The translations under genes were made by a program, and so were the position numbers. From Planctomycetota bacterium (lineage in GTDB: Bacteria > Planctomycetota > Planctomycetia > Pirellulales > Pirellulaceae): DNA of 64,000 bases. The notes beneath the pieces are model-generated. The model worked only from the letters and a program-made list of their open reading frames with translations, ran no database searches and was not told where the DNA came from. Where the stretch lies: positions 1 through 64,000 of the forward strand of contig JAPLNL010000124.1 of assembly GCA_026692905.1 (NCBI GenBank), in the 5' to 3' direction. Shown in pieces: positions 54,685 through 63,204 of this stretch; within the stretch, counting starts at the first letter, position 1; the number at the start of each line of letters is the position of its first letter.

Positions 54685-54753
54685 GTAGCGAAACTCGTCA
54701 AGACTTTCGGCCGATTAGGCAATCCTGCCGAAAGTCTTGACGACTTTCGCTAC
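54685..54753. repeat. 69-bp double-hairpin intergenic repeat, copy 3
   Basis: Begins GTAGCGAAACTCGTC and ends GACTTTCGCTAC, with CTTTCGG and CCGAAAG arms in the inner part. The right half is a clean CGAAAGTC/GACTTTCG hairpin. It lies in the 333-bp gap between the divergently placed dapL start and the folD end, which otherwise shows nothing recognisable. Confidence 0.75.
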
Positions 54754-54851
54754 ACCAATACCCTATACAAAGTTCTGGGTAAAGCTAAGACTTATCCGCC
54801 ACGGCTTGGGATTTGTCGGCCTTTCAGACTTCATTTCCGCACCTTCAAAAC

Positions 54852-55742
54852 TCACGCTTGGGTTTGTGATTGCCCCGCCTTCGCGGCAGCAAGCGTATTC
54901 TGCAACAACATCGCAATCGTCAATGGGCCGATGCCACCAGGAACAGGTGTTATGGCTCCTGCGACTTGTGAGACAGCTTCAAAGTCCACGTCGCCTACGA
55001 TTTTTTCGCCTAATCGATTGATGCCAACGTCGATAACCACCGCGCCTGGCCGAACCATGTCTGCCGTGATGAAGTTCGCTTTGCCGATGGCAACAACCAG
55101 AATGTCCGCGCGTCTAGTTATCTCGGCCAAATTGGTGGACTGGCTGTGGCAACATGTCACGGTGGCATTTGCGTTTGTTTGTCCCAGCGGCCCTGTCTTT
55201 TGAAGAAACATCGACACCAGTGGCTTGCCAACAATATCGCTTCGACCCACCACCACGACCTCTTTGCCAGACGTCTCGATGTCGCATCGACCAAGCAATT
55301 GCAGGACGCCATGCGGAGTACAAGGCAAAAATCGCGGACGACCTTGAGAAATGAGCCCTACGTTTTCTGGTGAAAACGCATCAACATCTTTGGCCGGCAA
55401 AACAGCATCCAACACTTGCCGTTCATTGATTTGCTTAGGCAAGGGCAATTGAACCAAAATACCGTGAATCTTGGCGTCGCGGTTAAGTTGAGCTAGTAAC
55501 TCTAGTAATTCACTTGTCGTTGTCGTGACCGGCATTCGAAACAACCGGCTCTGCAGTCCCGCTTTCTCGCATGCTATTTCCTTATTGCGAACGTAAACTT
55601 GACTTGCGGGATCGTCCCCTACAAGCACGGCAGCCAAGCATGGCACAATCCCCCGTTGCGAGGTCAAGGTTGCAACTTCCCCAGCGATTTCTTTTCGAAT
55701 CTGCATCGCCAAGGTTTTGCCATCTAAAATACGTGCGGTCAT
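54852..55742 (-). CDS. folD: Methylenetetrahydrofolate dehydrogenase/cyclohydrolase FolD
   Basis: Bifunctional enzyme interconverting 5,10-methylene-THF, methenyl-THF and 10-formyl-THF. The 296-aa protein shows Y50 and the catalytic K54 (SQVYVRNKEIACEKAG), ILVQLPLPKQI, KDVDAFSPENVG (usually KDVDGF) and CTPHGVLQLL. The NAD(P) loop is VVVGRSDIVGKPL and the C-terminal marker is ITPVPGGIGPLTIAML. Housekeeping gene of one-carbon metabolism. Confidence 0.97.
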   Translation of the reverse strand: MTARILDGKTLAMQIRKEIAGEVATLTSQRGIVPCLAAVLVGDDPASQVYVRNKEIACEKAGLQSRLFRMPVTTTTSELLELLAQLNRDAKIHGILVQLPLPKQINERQVLDAVLPAKDVDAFSPENVGLISQGRPRFLPCTPHGVLQLLGRCDIETSGKEVVVVGRSDIVGKPLVSMFLQKTGPLGQTNANATVTCCHSQSTNLAEITRRADILVVAIGKANFITADMVRPGAVVIDVGINRLGEKIVGDVDFEAVSQVAGAITPVPGGIGPLTIAMLLQNTLAAAKAGQSQTQA

Positions 55743-55904
55743 TAGAAAAGTTACTTGAAAGAGTGTGGGAGTTTGCTTTGCGAGTGGAGCCGTTTCGGGA
55801 TATCGGCAATGGACTCATTTGTTATATTGTTTGGTTGGGTGGTTCGTCGAGCCTGAATGGTAATCCGATAGCAACGATCAAATGGTAATCACGTTACTCA
55901 AATT

Positions 55905-55974
55905 GAGCCGCAGGCGCTAGCCGCGACAACCGCGTTTGCCAGGGAAACCGTAACGCGTCCAGCGCCCGCGGCTC
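55905..55974. repeat. 70-bp palindrome (AGCCGCAGGCG type)
   Basis: Arms GAGCCGCAGGCGCT and AGCGCCCGCGGCTC pair in 13 of 14 positions around a 42-base loop. Shares the AGCCGCAGGCG word with the element at 49913. It lies in the 337-bp gap upstream of the sulfite reductase gene; no other signal is obvious there. Confidence 0.6.
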
Positions 55975-56079
55975 TGTAAATTGCCTGCAACAATTACAAC
56001 GTAATTACTACTAGGCTTCGGCCACCCAAACGTCATTTGCCACCAATCCTGTTTCCACACGATAGAAAACCTTTCCGAA

Positions 56080-57813
56080 ATGGCCGACAACGAAAATCCT
56101 GCCGAAGAAAAGCTTAGCCCCGTCGAAGGGATGAAGATCGCAAGCAACTACCTACGCGGAACCATTGCTGCTGAATTGGCCGCCCCAACAGACCATTTCG
56201 GCAAAGAAGACCTGCAGCTTCTCAAGTTCCACGGCACCTACCAACAAGACGACCGCGAAGCTCGCGGCGCTGCGACCGAAAGCGGCAAATCGGAAAAAGC
56301 ATACAGCTTTATGGTCCGCAGCCGAATTCCAGCTGGCATCATGACCAGTGCGCAACTCCTTGCACACCTTGATCTGTGCGATGAAATCGGCAACACCACT
56401 TTGAAAGTAACGACTCGACAAGGTCTCCAGCTACACGGAATTTTGAAGTCCGATCTGCGTCAATGCATTCAGCGCATCAACGAAGTTCACTTAAGCACTC
56501 TCTCCGCTTGCGGTGACGTCAATCGCAACGTGATGGCTTGCCCAGCACCTTTCCAAGACAACATTCGCCCTGTGATTCAAAAGCTCGCTTATGATTTAGC
56601 GATGCACTTGGCACCAAGCACCAAAGCGTATTACGAACTTTGGCTTAAAGATCCAGAAACCGGCGAAGAAACGCTTGAGGGAGGTAGCGACGAAGTCTAC
56701 GAACCCATCTACGGCAAAACGTATTTGCCTCGTAAATTCAAAACCGCCATCGCTCTGCCCGATGACAACTGCGTAGACGTCTACACAAATTGCTTGGGCT
56801 ACATCGCCGTGATCCGCGATGGCAATATCATCGGTTATAACGTTGTGGTCGGCGGCGGACTTGGTGTGACCCCCAGCGCCAAAAAGACGTTCCCTAGGCT
56901 TGCCACACGCATGGCTTTTGTCACTCTAGAACAAGCGATCGGAGTCGGTGAAGCGGTCGTCAAAGTTCAACGCGACTTCGGTAACCGTGGCGATCGCAAG
57001 CGAGCCCGACTCAAGTACTTGATTCACGACGAAGGAATCGAATGGTTCCGTGCCAAAGTCGAGGAGTACTACGGCTCCAAGCTGGCTGATTGCACTCCAG
57101 ATGACGTTCGCGAACACAATGACCATATGGGCTGGGATCAGCAAGGGGACGGCAAATGGTTCTACGGATTCAACGTCGAAAACGGTCGTTTGTATGACAA
57201 CGAAGACCGCGCGTGGAAGGCCGCGCTCCGGGACATCTGCAAAGAGCTGAATCCCGAGATTCGATTGACTGCGCACCAAAGCATTCTGTTCTGCAATATC
57301 GAAGAAAAGGACAAGAGCAAACTAGAGTCGCTCATCAAGAAGCGGGGGTTGCCTTTAACGGAAGAGCTCTCGAACGTGCGACGTTGGTCGATTGCTTGTG
57401 TTGCAATGCCCACCTGCGGATTGGCTATCACTGAGAGTGAACGCGCGTTGCCTGGCCTGATCGATGACCTCGAGAAAGTACTCGCAGACATGGGCTTGGA
57501 CAAGGAGTTGTTTACGCTTCGTATGACCGGCTGTCCAAACGGCTGTGCAAGACCCTATAACGCCGATATCGGATTGGTCGGCAAAGCCAAGGGGAAGTAC
57601 ACGATGTTCGTTGGTGGCACCCGTCTTGGAACGAGACTAGCGTTCATTTTCAAGGATCTCGTTCCCTTCGAGAACATCGTTTCCACGCTCAAACCGCTCT
57701 TTGTGGCATTCAAAGCAGAGCGACAAGGAAACGAGACGTTCGGTGATTTTTGCACTCGGGTTGGCAACGAACAACTAAACCGCTGGCACGACGAAACCAA
57801 CCTACCAGCGTAG
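56080..57813 (+). CDS. cysI: Siroheme [4Fe-4S] nitrite/sulfite reductase
   Basis: Six-electron reductase of assimilatory sulfur or nitrogen metabolism. The 577-aa protein has the two repeated ferredoxin-like halves (MVRSRIPAGIMTS, LKVTTRQGLQLHG, FKTAIALPDDNCVDV). The coupled siroheme-Fe4S4 ligands are C440 and C446 (ACVAMPTCG) and C485 and C489 (TGCPNGC). The length and segments fit the sulfite reductase hemoprotein subunit; nitrite as substrate cannot be excluded. Its TAG stop is immediately followed by the first REP of the RAYT element. Confidence 0.92.
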   Translation: MADNENPAEEKLSPVEGMKIASNYLRGTIAAELAAPTDHFGKEDLQLLKFHGTYQQDDREARGAATESGKSEKAYSFMVRSRIPAGIMTSAQLLAHLDLCDEIGNTTLKVTTRQGLQLHGILKSDLRQCIQRINEVHLSTLSACGDVNRNVMACPAPFQDNIRPVIQKLAYDLAMHLAPSTKAYYELWLKDPETGEETLEGGSDEVYEPIYGKTYLPRKFKTAIALPDDNCVDVYTNCLGYIAVIRDGNIIGYNVVVGGGLGVTPSAKKTFPRLATRMAFVTLEQAIGVGEAVVKVQRDFGNRGDRKRARLKYLIHDEGIEWFRAKVEEYYGSKLADCTPDDVREHNDHMGWDQQGDGKWFYGFNVENGRLYDNEDRAWKAALRDICKELNPEIRLTAHQSILFCNIEEKDKSKLESLIKKRGLPLTEELSNVRRWSIACVAMPTCGLAITESERALPGLIDDLEKVLADMGLDKELFTLRMTGCPNGCARPYNADIGLVGKAKGKYTMFVGGTRLGTRLAFIFKDLVPFENIVSTLKPLFVAFKAERQGNETFGDFCTRVGNEQLNRWHDETNLPA

Positions 57814-57955
57814 AGTGTAAAACGATTGTCCTCAATCGTTTCGGCGCTGCCAGAAACAAACGAAATCAGATTCAGACCACAAATCGCTTCGCAGTCACTT
57901 GGCCAACTTGAGCCTAAAGTGCCCGCCAAGCGATTGAGACAATCGCTCTACTCTC
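57814..57955. repeat. Left REPIN flank of the RAYT gene
   Basis: Two REP hairpins in inverted order about 87 bases apart: AAACGATTG-TCCT-CAATCGTTT at 57820-57841 (perfect 9-bp stem) and AGCGATTG-AGA-CAATCGCT at 57929-57947 (perfect 8-bp stem). The spacer (CAGATTCAGACCACAAATCG and onwards) recurs nearly unchanged right of the transposase gene, so the gene is bracketed by about 140-bp direct repeats. Confidence 0.85.
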
Positions 57956-57970
57956 TTGTACGCCCTTACG

Positions 57971-58669
57971 ATGAACAATCCCAAGAAAGTGCTGTTCAAT
58001 GCATTTGATCCCGATGCGGAAATCGAATTCTCAGAACGCAACCTGCCGCACTGGTTTCAAGTCGATGCAGCCATGTTCGTTACTTTTCGAACGATGGATT
58101 CACTTCCGAAGGATGTGCTGCTTCGGATGCAGCGTGAACTTGAAGGTTGGTTAGCGATCAAGCAACTTCCTCTGGAAATAGCTGCATCAACCATGGGCGT
58201 CAAACATTCGAGTCACGAAATGCTACTTAATCGATTAAGCCAGATGGATCGTGTGCACTTTCGTAAGGTAGCGGATCGCTTGTTTCATGGTGCCTTGGAC
58301 GAATGCCATGGCAGGTGCCTACTGAGACGTCAAGAACTTGCGAATATCGTGGCGGAAGCGATCTTACATCATGCCGATGAGCTGTACGATCTCGACTGTT
58401 TCGTAGTGATGCCCAATCATGTCCATGTGATGGTTCAGTTTCGTACAGAGAAGGCCAAGTCGATTGTTGGACAAAGTTGGCTACGATATACAGCGAGACA
58501 GATAAACTTGAAAACATCGGAAACCGGTGCATTTTGGCAGGCAGAACCGTTTGACCACGTGATTCGGAACGCAGAGCAGTTTAATTACTTGCGGAGTTAC
58601 GTAGCCAAGAATCCTATCAAGGCGAGTTTGCGTAGCGGTGAGTATTTGCTGTGGCAGCGTCCAGTGTAA
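57971..58669 (+). CDS. REP-associated tyrosine transposase (RAYT, Y1 HUH)
   Basis: Single-domain HUH transposase of the RAYT (TnpA-REP) group, thought to cleave and spread REP hairpins. From the ATG at 57971 it is 232 aa: FVTFRTMDSLPKDVLL near the start, then the metal-binding HUH in DCFVVMPNHVHVMV (H150/H152). The C-terminal helix FDHVIRNAEQFNYLRSYVAK holds the candidate catalytic Tyr (Y206 or Y210), followed by NPIKASLRSG. A TTG at 57956 is an alternative start. The TAA stop lies inside the right-hand REP, and both flanks are REPINs, so the mobile unit is complete. No frame damage is seen, so it may be active. Confidence 0.9.
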   Translation: MNNPKKVLFNAFDPDAEIEFSERNLPHWFQVDAAMFVTFRTMDSLPKDVLLRMQRELEGWLAIKQLPLEIAASTMGVKHSSHEMLLNRLSQMDRVHFRKVADRLFHGALDECHGRCLLRRQELANIVAEAILHHADELYDLDCFVVMPNHVHVMVQFRTEKAKSIVGQSWLRYTARQINLKTSETGAFWQAEPFDHVIRNAEQFNYLRSYVAKNPIKASLRSGEYLLWQRPV

Positions 58670-58819
58670 AACGATTGTCCTCAATCGTTTCGGCACTGCC
58701 AAACAACCCTCGAATACCCCGCAATCGAAATCAGATTCAGACCACAAATCGCCTCGCGGTTGCTTGGCCAACTTGAGCCTAAAGTGCCTGCCAAGCGATT
58801 GAGACAATCGCTCTACTCT
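58663..58819. repeat. Right REPIN flank of the RAYT gene
   Basis: Starts AGTGTAAAACGATTG (which includes the RAYT stop codon) and ends with the inverse hairpin AGCGATTG-AGA-CAATCGCT. It repeats the left flank with small changes and about 15 extra bases in the spacer. Both hairpin stems are preserved. Confidence 0.85.
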
Positions 58820-58829
58820 GGCGGCCAAA

Positions 58830-58870
58830 AGTGTAAAACGATTGTCCTCAATCGTTTCGGCACTGCCAAA
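58830..58870. repeat. Additional single REP unit
   Basis: AGTGTAAAACGATTGTCCTC and following bases, ending GGCACTGCCAAA, repeat the first hairpin unit of the RAYT flanks once more, 10 bases after the right REPIN. This makes a tandem arrangement with no second inverted partner. Confidence 0.8.
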
Positions 58871-58918
58871 ATACATTCAAACCCAATCCAACCGCAGTTG
58901 TTCGGTCCGAGTTACTGA

Positions 58919-59350
58919 CTATCGAGGTATAACGGCGATAATTTGCCGAGTGCCCGGATCATTGACGTTGACCATGCCATCGTTGCCGATGTCCGCACTC
59001 ACTCGTCGACCATTCCTGCCCGCTTCGGTACCTGCGACCGCATATCCCTGTGGCAAGTACTCCGTGTAAAGCACTTGGCCATTGTTAAGATGCACTGCAT
59101 AGTGCAACACATAGCTGCCTCGATCCAGCGGTGCTGCTAGTTTGTTCACATAAGAAATTCCGGAGGCTGGCGATGCGGAGTACATTGTGGTTGGCATCGC
59201 GGCAATTGTGGCTGGGTAAGTCATCGGAACGACTCGTGTTGTGTACGTCCGAGGAACATAGGAGCTTGTACCGCAACCGCATTGAGCTTGTGCGGAACCA
59301 GTCAAGAATGCAAATCCAAGAACGCAGAGCCCTGTCGTTAAAATCTTCAT
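58919..59350 (-). CDS. Small secreted hypothetical protein
   Basis: 143-aa exported protein with a typical signal peptide (KILTTGLCVLGFAFLTGSAQ, cut near AQA-QC). GGAG 7 nt upstream of the ATG at 59350 decides the start against a longer frame. The mature part starts QCGCGTSS and is rich in Tyr/Thr/Pro/Ala. It then shows a compact segment (SYVLHYAVHLNNGQVLYTEY) and a Gly/Asn-rich end. I do not recognise a family. It lies just right of the RAYT cluster in the opposite orientation. Confidence 0.7.
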   Translation of the reverse strand: MKILTTGLCVLGFAFLTGSAQAQCGCGTSSYVPRTYTTRVVPMTYPATIAAMPTTMYSASPASGISYVNKLAAPLDRGSYVLHYAVHLNNGQVLYTEYLPQGYAVAGTEAGRNGRRVSADIGNDGMVNVNDPGTRQIIAVIPR

Positions 59351-59532
59351 TACTATCTCCAGTAGAAAAACATGGGTGATGCACATAGTGTGCAAACTAG
59401 GTTGGCCAACTAACGCCCTGCTGTCGAACGCGGAAAAAGTCGATAACGCGCGATAGTTCTCTCACTAAAGTGTAACAACAATTTCAACTGTTGTGCGTTG
59501 CGAACGCGTCTCCACTTTTCTTGTTCTACGGA

Positions 59533-59588
59533 GCACGACGCGCATGCTAGTGGATCGACATTCTAATTCACTAGCTTGCGCGTCGTGC
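59533..59588. repeat. 56-bp palindrome with 20-base arms
   Basis: Arms GCACGACGCGCATGCTAGTG and CACTAGCTTGCGCGTCGTGC match with one mismatch around a 16-base loop. On the plus strand GGGGCATTTTT follows. A half copy lies at 19531. It is in the 310-bp gap after trpA (minus strand), where it may also act as a transcription end. Confidence 0.7.
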
Positions 59589-59660
59589 TGGGGCATTTTT
59601 CCTGCTTAAGCGACCAAAAACCGCGATATTTACTATGATATCCCAAAGAAACAGACCGTC

Positions 59661-60461
59661 TCAGTTCCCGGCCGCCGGCAACAAAGACGTAACCAACTGC
59701 TCAATGGCCGCCAAAGCCGATTCCTCAGAAACCGCTGCTTGCTCCATCAACTTCACAATTGCGGACCCTACAATTAGACCGTCCGAGACCGGCGCCAACA
59801 TTTTCACGTGTTCAGGTTTGGATATGCCAAAGCCTATGCAAATCGGCAATGGAGTACGTTCACGCAACCAGGACACTCGCTCCACCAAATCCGGTGGAAG
59901 CTCAGTTCGCTCGCCGGTTATCCCGGTCACACTCACGAAGTAAAGAAATCCGCTGGACTGTTCTGCTATCTTCAACGCCCGCTCCCGAGGTGTTGTGGGT
60001 GTTACCAGCTGAATCAAATTGAATTGGTTGGCTGTGCAAATCTTGGCAAGCGAGCCACTCTCCTCAACCAACAAATCGGGAACAATCGCGCCCGCAAATC
60101 CAGCCTTCATCGCTTCTTCGACAAATCGCTCCGGACCTTGTCGGTGAATGATCGCATAGCTAACCATCGAAACCATCGGCATCGATAGATTCGGTTTCTC
60201 TAAGGCAATCTGATCAAAGATATCATGTAGCTTGACTTTGTTCCCAAGCGCACGAGTATATGAGGCTTGAATGACCGGCCCGTCCGCGATCGGATCGCTA
60301 TAAGGAATCCCAACCTCTGCCATCGAACAACCAAGCTGATTCAGTTTGCGCAGCACTTTTCGAGTGAATCCTAGATTCGGGTCTGCAGCTGTGATAAACG
60401 GCATAAAGGCTTTTTTGCCCTCTGCTTTGAGACGGACAAAAAGATCGTCAATGGATGTCAT
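59661..60461 (-). CDS. trpA: Tryptophan synthase alpha subunit
   Basis: Cleaves indole-3-glycerol phosphate to indole, passed to TrpB. From the ATG at 60461 it is 266 aa, with the catalytic residues at canonical numbers: E49 (MAEVGIPYSDP) and D60. Others visible: VTPTTPRERALKIAE, FLYFVSVTGITGER (loop 6), ICIGFGISKPEHVK and GLIVGSAIVKLME. It follows trpB by 40 nt in one operon. A longer frame to 60530 adds unlike sequence and is rejected. Confidence 0.97.
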   Translation of the reverse strand: MTSIDDLFVRLKAEGKKAFMPFITAADPNLGFTRKVLRKLNQLGCSMAEVGIPYSDPIADGPVIQASYTRALGNKVKLHDIFDQIALEKPNLSMPMVSMVSYAIIHRQGPERFVEEAMKAGFAGAIVPDLLVEESGSLAKICTANQFNLIQLVTPTTPRERALKIAEQSSGFLYFVSVTGITGERTELPPDLVERVSWLRERTPLPICIGFGISKPEHVKMLAPVSDGLIVGSAIVKLMEQAAVSEESALAAIEQLVTSLLPAAGN

Positions 60462-60501
60462 TTCGTGTTCCAATCCTACGGTGTGTGTGAGAGCCGCCCA
60501 A

Positions 60502-61749
60502 CTACCAAGCTTGACCGCGAAGCCGCGCAAGTTCGCCAGCGTCTTTGTCTCCCCGACCGGATAGACAAATCACTAAGTGTTGATCGGGGGACATCGTCTT
60601 GGCGGTTTCAGTAGCCTTTGCAACGGCATGGCACGTTTCCAATGCAGTCAGAATCCCTTCGTTGCGAGCTAGGAAATCAAATGCTCCGAGCGCTTCATCG
60701 TCGCGACAAGAGGTATACTCGACCCGTCTCGAGTCCTTCCAGTAGCTATGCTCTGGTCCAACACCGGGATAATCTAAACCGGCAGACATGGAGTGAACGT
60801 CGCTCGTCTGACCATCTTCGTCTTGCATCACATAACTGTAAGAGCCGTGAAGGACGCCGGGTGAACCGTAGCTCAATGGGGACGCATGATCGCCGGCCGC
60901 CGAGCTCCTACCTCCGGCTTCAACTCCAATCAGTCGAACACTGTGGTCATCTACGAACGGGTGGAACATGCCAGCTGCATTGCTACCACCACCAACACAA
61001 GCCACAATCGTGTCCGGCAAGCGACCGATGGCGGACAGACATTGCTCACGGCATTCGCGGCCAATCACGCTTTGGAAGTCTCTCACCATCATCGGGAATG
61101 GATGCGGCCCGATTACGGAACCGATGATGTAATGAGTATTCTCAACGCTCGACATCCAATCGCGCATGGCTTCGTTGACTGCGTCTCGCAAAGTCCGCGA
61201 ACCGCTTTCAACAGGTCGGACCTCGGCTCCCATCAATCGCATGCTGAAAACATTTGGCTTCTGTCGTCGTACGTCTTCCGAACCCATGTACACCACGCAA
61301 GGGAGACCGAAGTGCGCACATGCGGTTGCGGAAGCAACCCCGTGCTGGCCAGCGCCTGTTTCCGCGATCACGCGCGTCTTCTTCATTCGAAGCGTCAATA
61401 ACGCCTGCCCTAAGGTGTTGTTGATTTTGTGGGCGCCGGTGTGATTGAGGTCCTCTCGCTTTAGCCAGATTTGAGCACCACCAAGCTGCTTGCTCAGCCG
61501 CTTGGCATGATACAACGGAGATGGCCGACCGACGAAACGATGCAACAATTCATTCAGTTCGGCCTGGAAATCAGGATCCTTGATGGCTCGATCGTATTCG
61601 ACCACCAACTCATCCAGCGCTCGCGTCAACGTTTCTGGCACATAGCGACCACCAAAGTCTCCGAAGCGCCCGTTTCGATCAGGAACCTGTTTTGTCGCGG
61701 TGGTTTCGGTCAAGTTCTTATTTGCTTCTTGGGGATGGGCAAGACTCAT
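60502..61749 (-). CDS. trpB: Tryptophan synthase beta subunit
   Basis: PLP enzyme joining indole and serine to form tryptophan. The 415-aa protein shows [13 protein letters not shown], the PLP lysine K108 in [55 protein letters not shown] (phosphate loop) and ISGRGDKD-like [13 protein letters not shown] at the end. Standard trpB1-type length. No other trp genes lie in this window. Upstream lies a 69-bp repeat copy, no clear attenuator. Confidence 0.97.
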   Translation of the reverse strand: MSLAHPQEANKNLTETTATKQVPDRNGRFGDFGGRYVPETLTRALDELVVEYDRAIKDPDFQAELNELLHRFVGRPSPLYHAKRLSKQLGGAQIWLKREDLNHTGAHKINNTLGQALLTLRMKKTRVIAETGAGQHGVASATACAHFGLPCVVYMGSEDVRRQKPNVFSMRLMGAEVRPVESGSRTLRDAVNEAMRDWMSSVENTHYIIGSVIGPHPFPMMVRDFQSVIGRECREQCLSAIGRLPDTIVACVGGGSNAAGMFHPFVDDHSVRLIGVEAGGRSSAAGDHASPLSYGSPGVLHGSYSYVMQDEDGQTSDVHSMSAGLDYPGVGPEHSYWKDSRRVEYTSCRDDEALGAFDFLARNEGILTALETCHAVAKATETAKTMSPDQHLVICLSGRGDKDAGELARLRGQAW

Positions 61750-61904
61750 TCGGTCTCAGCGATCGTTGGAGGGAATAACAAATTTATTTTCAAAAACAAT
61801 TTCAAGTTTCATTCAACGTACCTTACTCCCCCTCGCCCTTGTAAAAGGGAGTGGGGGCCGGCAACGCTGTACAGCATTTTCCGCTGCTAAAAACAGGGTT
61901 TTGT

Positions 61905-61972
61905 GCAGCGAAAGTCGTCAAGACTTCGGCTGCATCGCCTAAACGACCGAAACTCTTGACGAGTTTCGCTAC
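61905..61972. repeat. 68-bp double-hairpin intergenic repeat, copy 4
   Basis: Begins GCAGCGAAAGTCGTC and ends GAGTTTCGCTAC. Here the right hairpin uses the CGAAACTC/GAGTTTCG stem and the left the CGAAAGTC/GACTTCGG stem, the reverse of copy 1, one base shorter overall. It lies between the cysteine desulfurase stop and the trpB start. Confidence 0.75.
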
Positions 61973-62026
61973 AAAATGCTTCACAGCGTTGGGGAGCATG
62001 TATTGTCGAGTGGTGGCAAAAATCGG

Positions 62027-63202
62027 TCAAGCTGCAAACGAAGCTAGTTTCGCATGAGCTTTGCCCAGCCAATCGGCCGTCATTCGAATCTCCTCTTCGG
62101 TCGTAAATCGCCCTAAACCAAATCTTAAGCTCGACCGTGCTTGGTCGACACTAAGGCCGATTCCCAACAAAACATGGCTTGGATGGGGCTCGGCGGACGT
62201 GCAAGCGCTACCGCTGCTAACCGCCAACTCCGGAACAGCCAACATCAGCGACTGCCCCTCGACTTTCGGGAAACAAACGTTGAGGTTATTGGCAAGCCGT
62301 TTTTCGACGATCAATTCTGGTCCGTTTAACTTTAGACCGTCAATCCGCTCGTTCAGCAACAACCAAAGTAAATTGCGCAGTCTTTCCTGCTCCGCCATTT
62401 CACTCTCCCGGTTCGCTGCTGCAAGCTCCATCGCTTTTGCCATTCCAAGGATACCAACGCTATTGAGTGTCCCGGAACGAAGATTCTGTTGCTGTCCGCC
62501 ACCTAGGATTTGAGGCTGCAATTGGACCGAAGTTGGCGACTGGCGTACGATCAAGCCGCCGATTCCTTTGGGACCGTAAAACTTGTGCGCTGAGAAGCTA
62601 ACCAAATCCACCCCCAAAGCCTGAACATCGATCTGCAGACGACCAACGGCTTGGCTGGCGTCGGTATGGAGTGGAACGTCAAAGCGTTGGCAAATTTTGG
62701 CGATCTCAGACAAAGGCTGAATGGCACCGATCTCGTTGTTCGCCATCATCACACTTACCAGCGCGGTTTTCTCGTTGATGGCTTCGGCAATGCGATCTAA
62801 TGGAACAATACCGGTATCAGGTTCACCGCACTGGCGAACGGGGAGCCGAATGATTTCGAATCCATTTTTCTCAAGCCTGGATAATGGGTCGAGCAATGCA
62901 CGATGTTCGGTCACCAGCGCGACGATGGTACGCCTTTTCTGCTTGGGATGCAAAGCGACACCGAACAACGCAAGATTGTTGCTCTCCGTTGCACCGCTGG
63001 TCACGATGAGTTCGTCGCTGGCAACATTGAGAAGACCAGCCATTTTGGACACGGCAGCGTCGACCCATTCACCGACGAGACGTCCGGGTGCGTGACTGGA
63101 GCTGCCCGGATTGGCGTAATACGTCTCCATGAGAGGCAACATGGCTGCAATAACCGCGGGATCGGTCCGCGTCGTCGCCTGATTGTCCAGATAGATGGTC
63201 AT
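62027..63202 (-). CDS. NifS/IscS-type cysteine desulfurase
   Basis: PLP enzyme that removes sulfur from cysteine for Fe-S clusters and thio-modification. From ATG 63202 it is 391 aa: IYLDNQATTRTDP, TSGATESNN, VTEHRALLDP with PLP-stacking H100 (usually EHKA or EHRA), HTDASQAVGR, the Schiff-base lysine K207 (SFSAHKFYGPKGIGG), RSGTLN and the persulfide Cys334 (VSSGSACTSAEP). The start is 2 nt after the KAS-like gene stop, so they are co-transcribed. No iscU or iscR is near. Confidence 0.93.
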   Translation of the reverse strand: MTIYLDNQATTRTDPAVIAAMLPLMETYYANPGSSSHAPGRLVGEWVDAAVSKMAGLLNVASDELIVTSGATESNNLALFGVALHPKQKRRTIVALVTEHRALLDPLSRLEKNGFEIIRLPVRQCGEPDTGIVPLDRIAEAINEKTALVSVMMANNEIGAIQPLSEIAKICQRFDVPLHTDASQAVGRLQIDVQALGVDLVSFSAHKFYGPKGIGGLIVRQSPTSVQLQPQILGGGQQQNLRSGTLNSVGILGMAKAMELAAANRESEMAEQERLRNLLWLLLNERIDGLKLNGPELIVEKRLANNLNVCFPKVEGQSLMLAVPELAVSSGSACTSAEPHPSHVLLGIGLSVDQARSSLRFGLGRFTTEEEIRMTADWLGKAHAKLASFAA

Positions 63203-63204
63203 TC

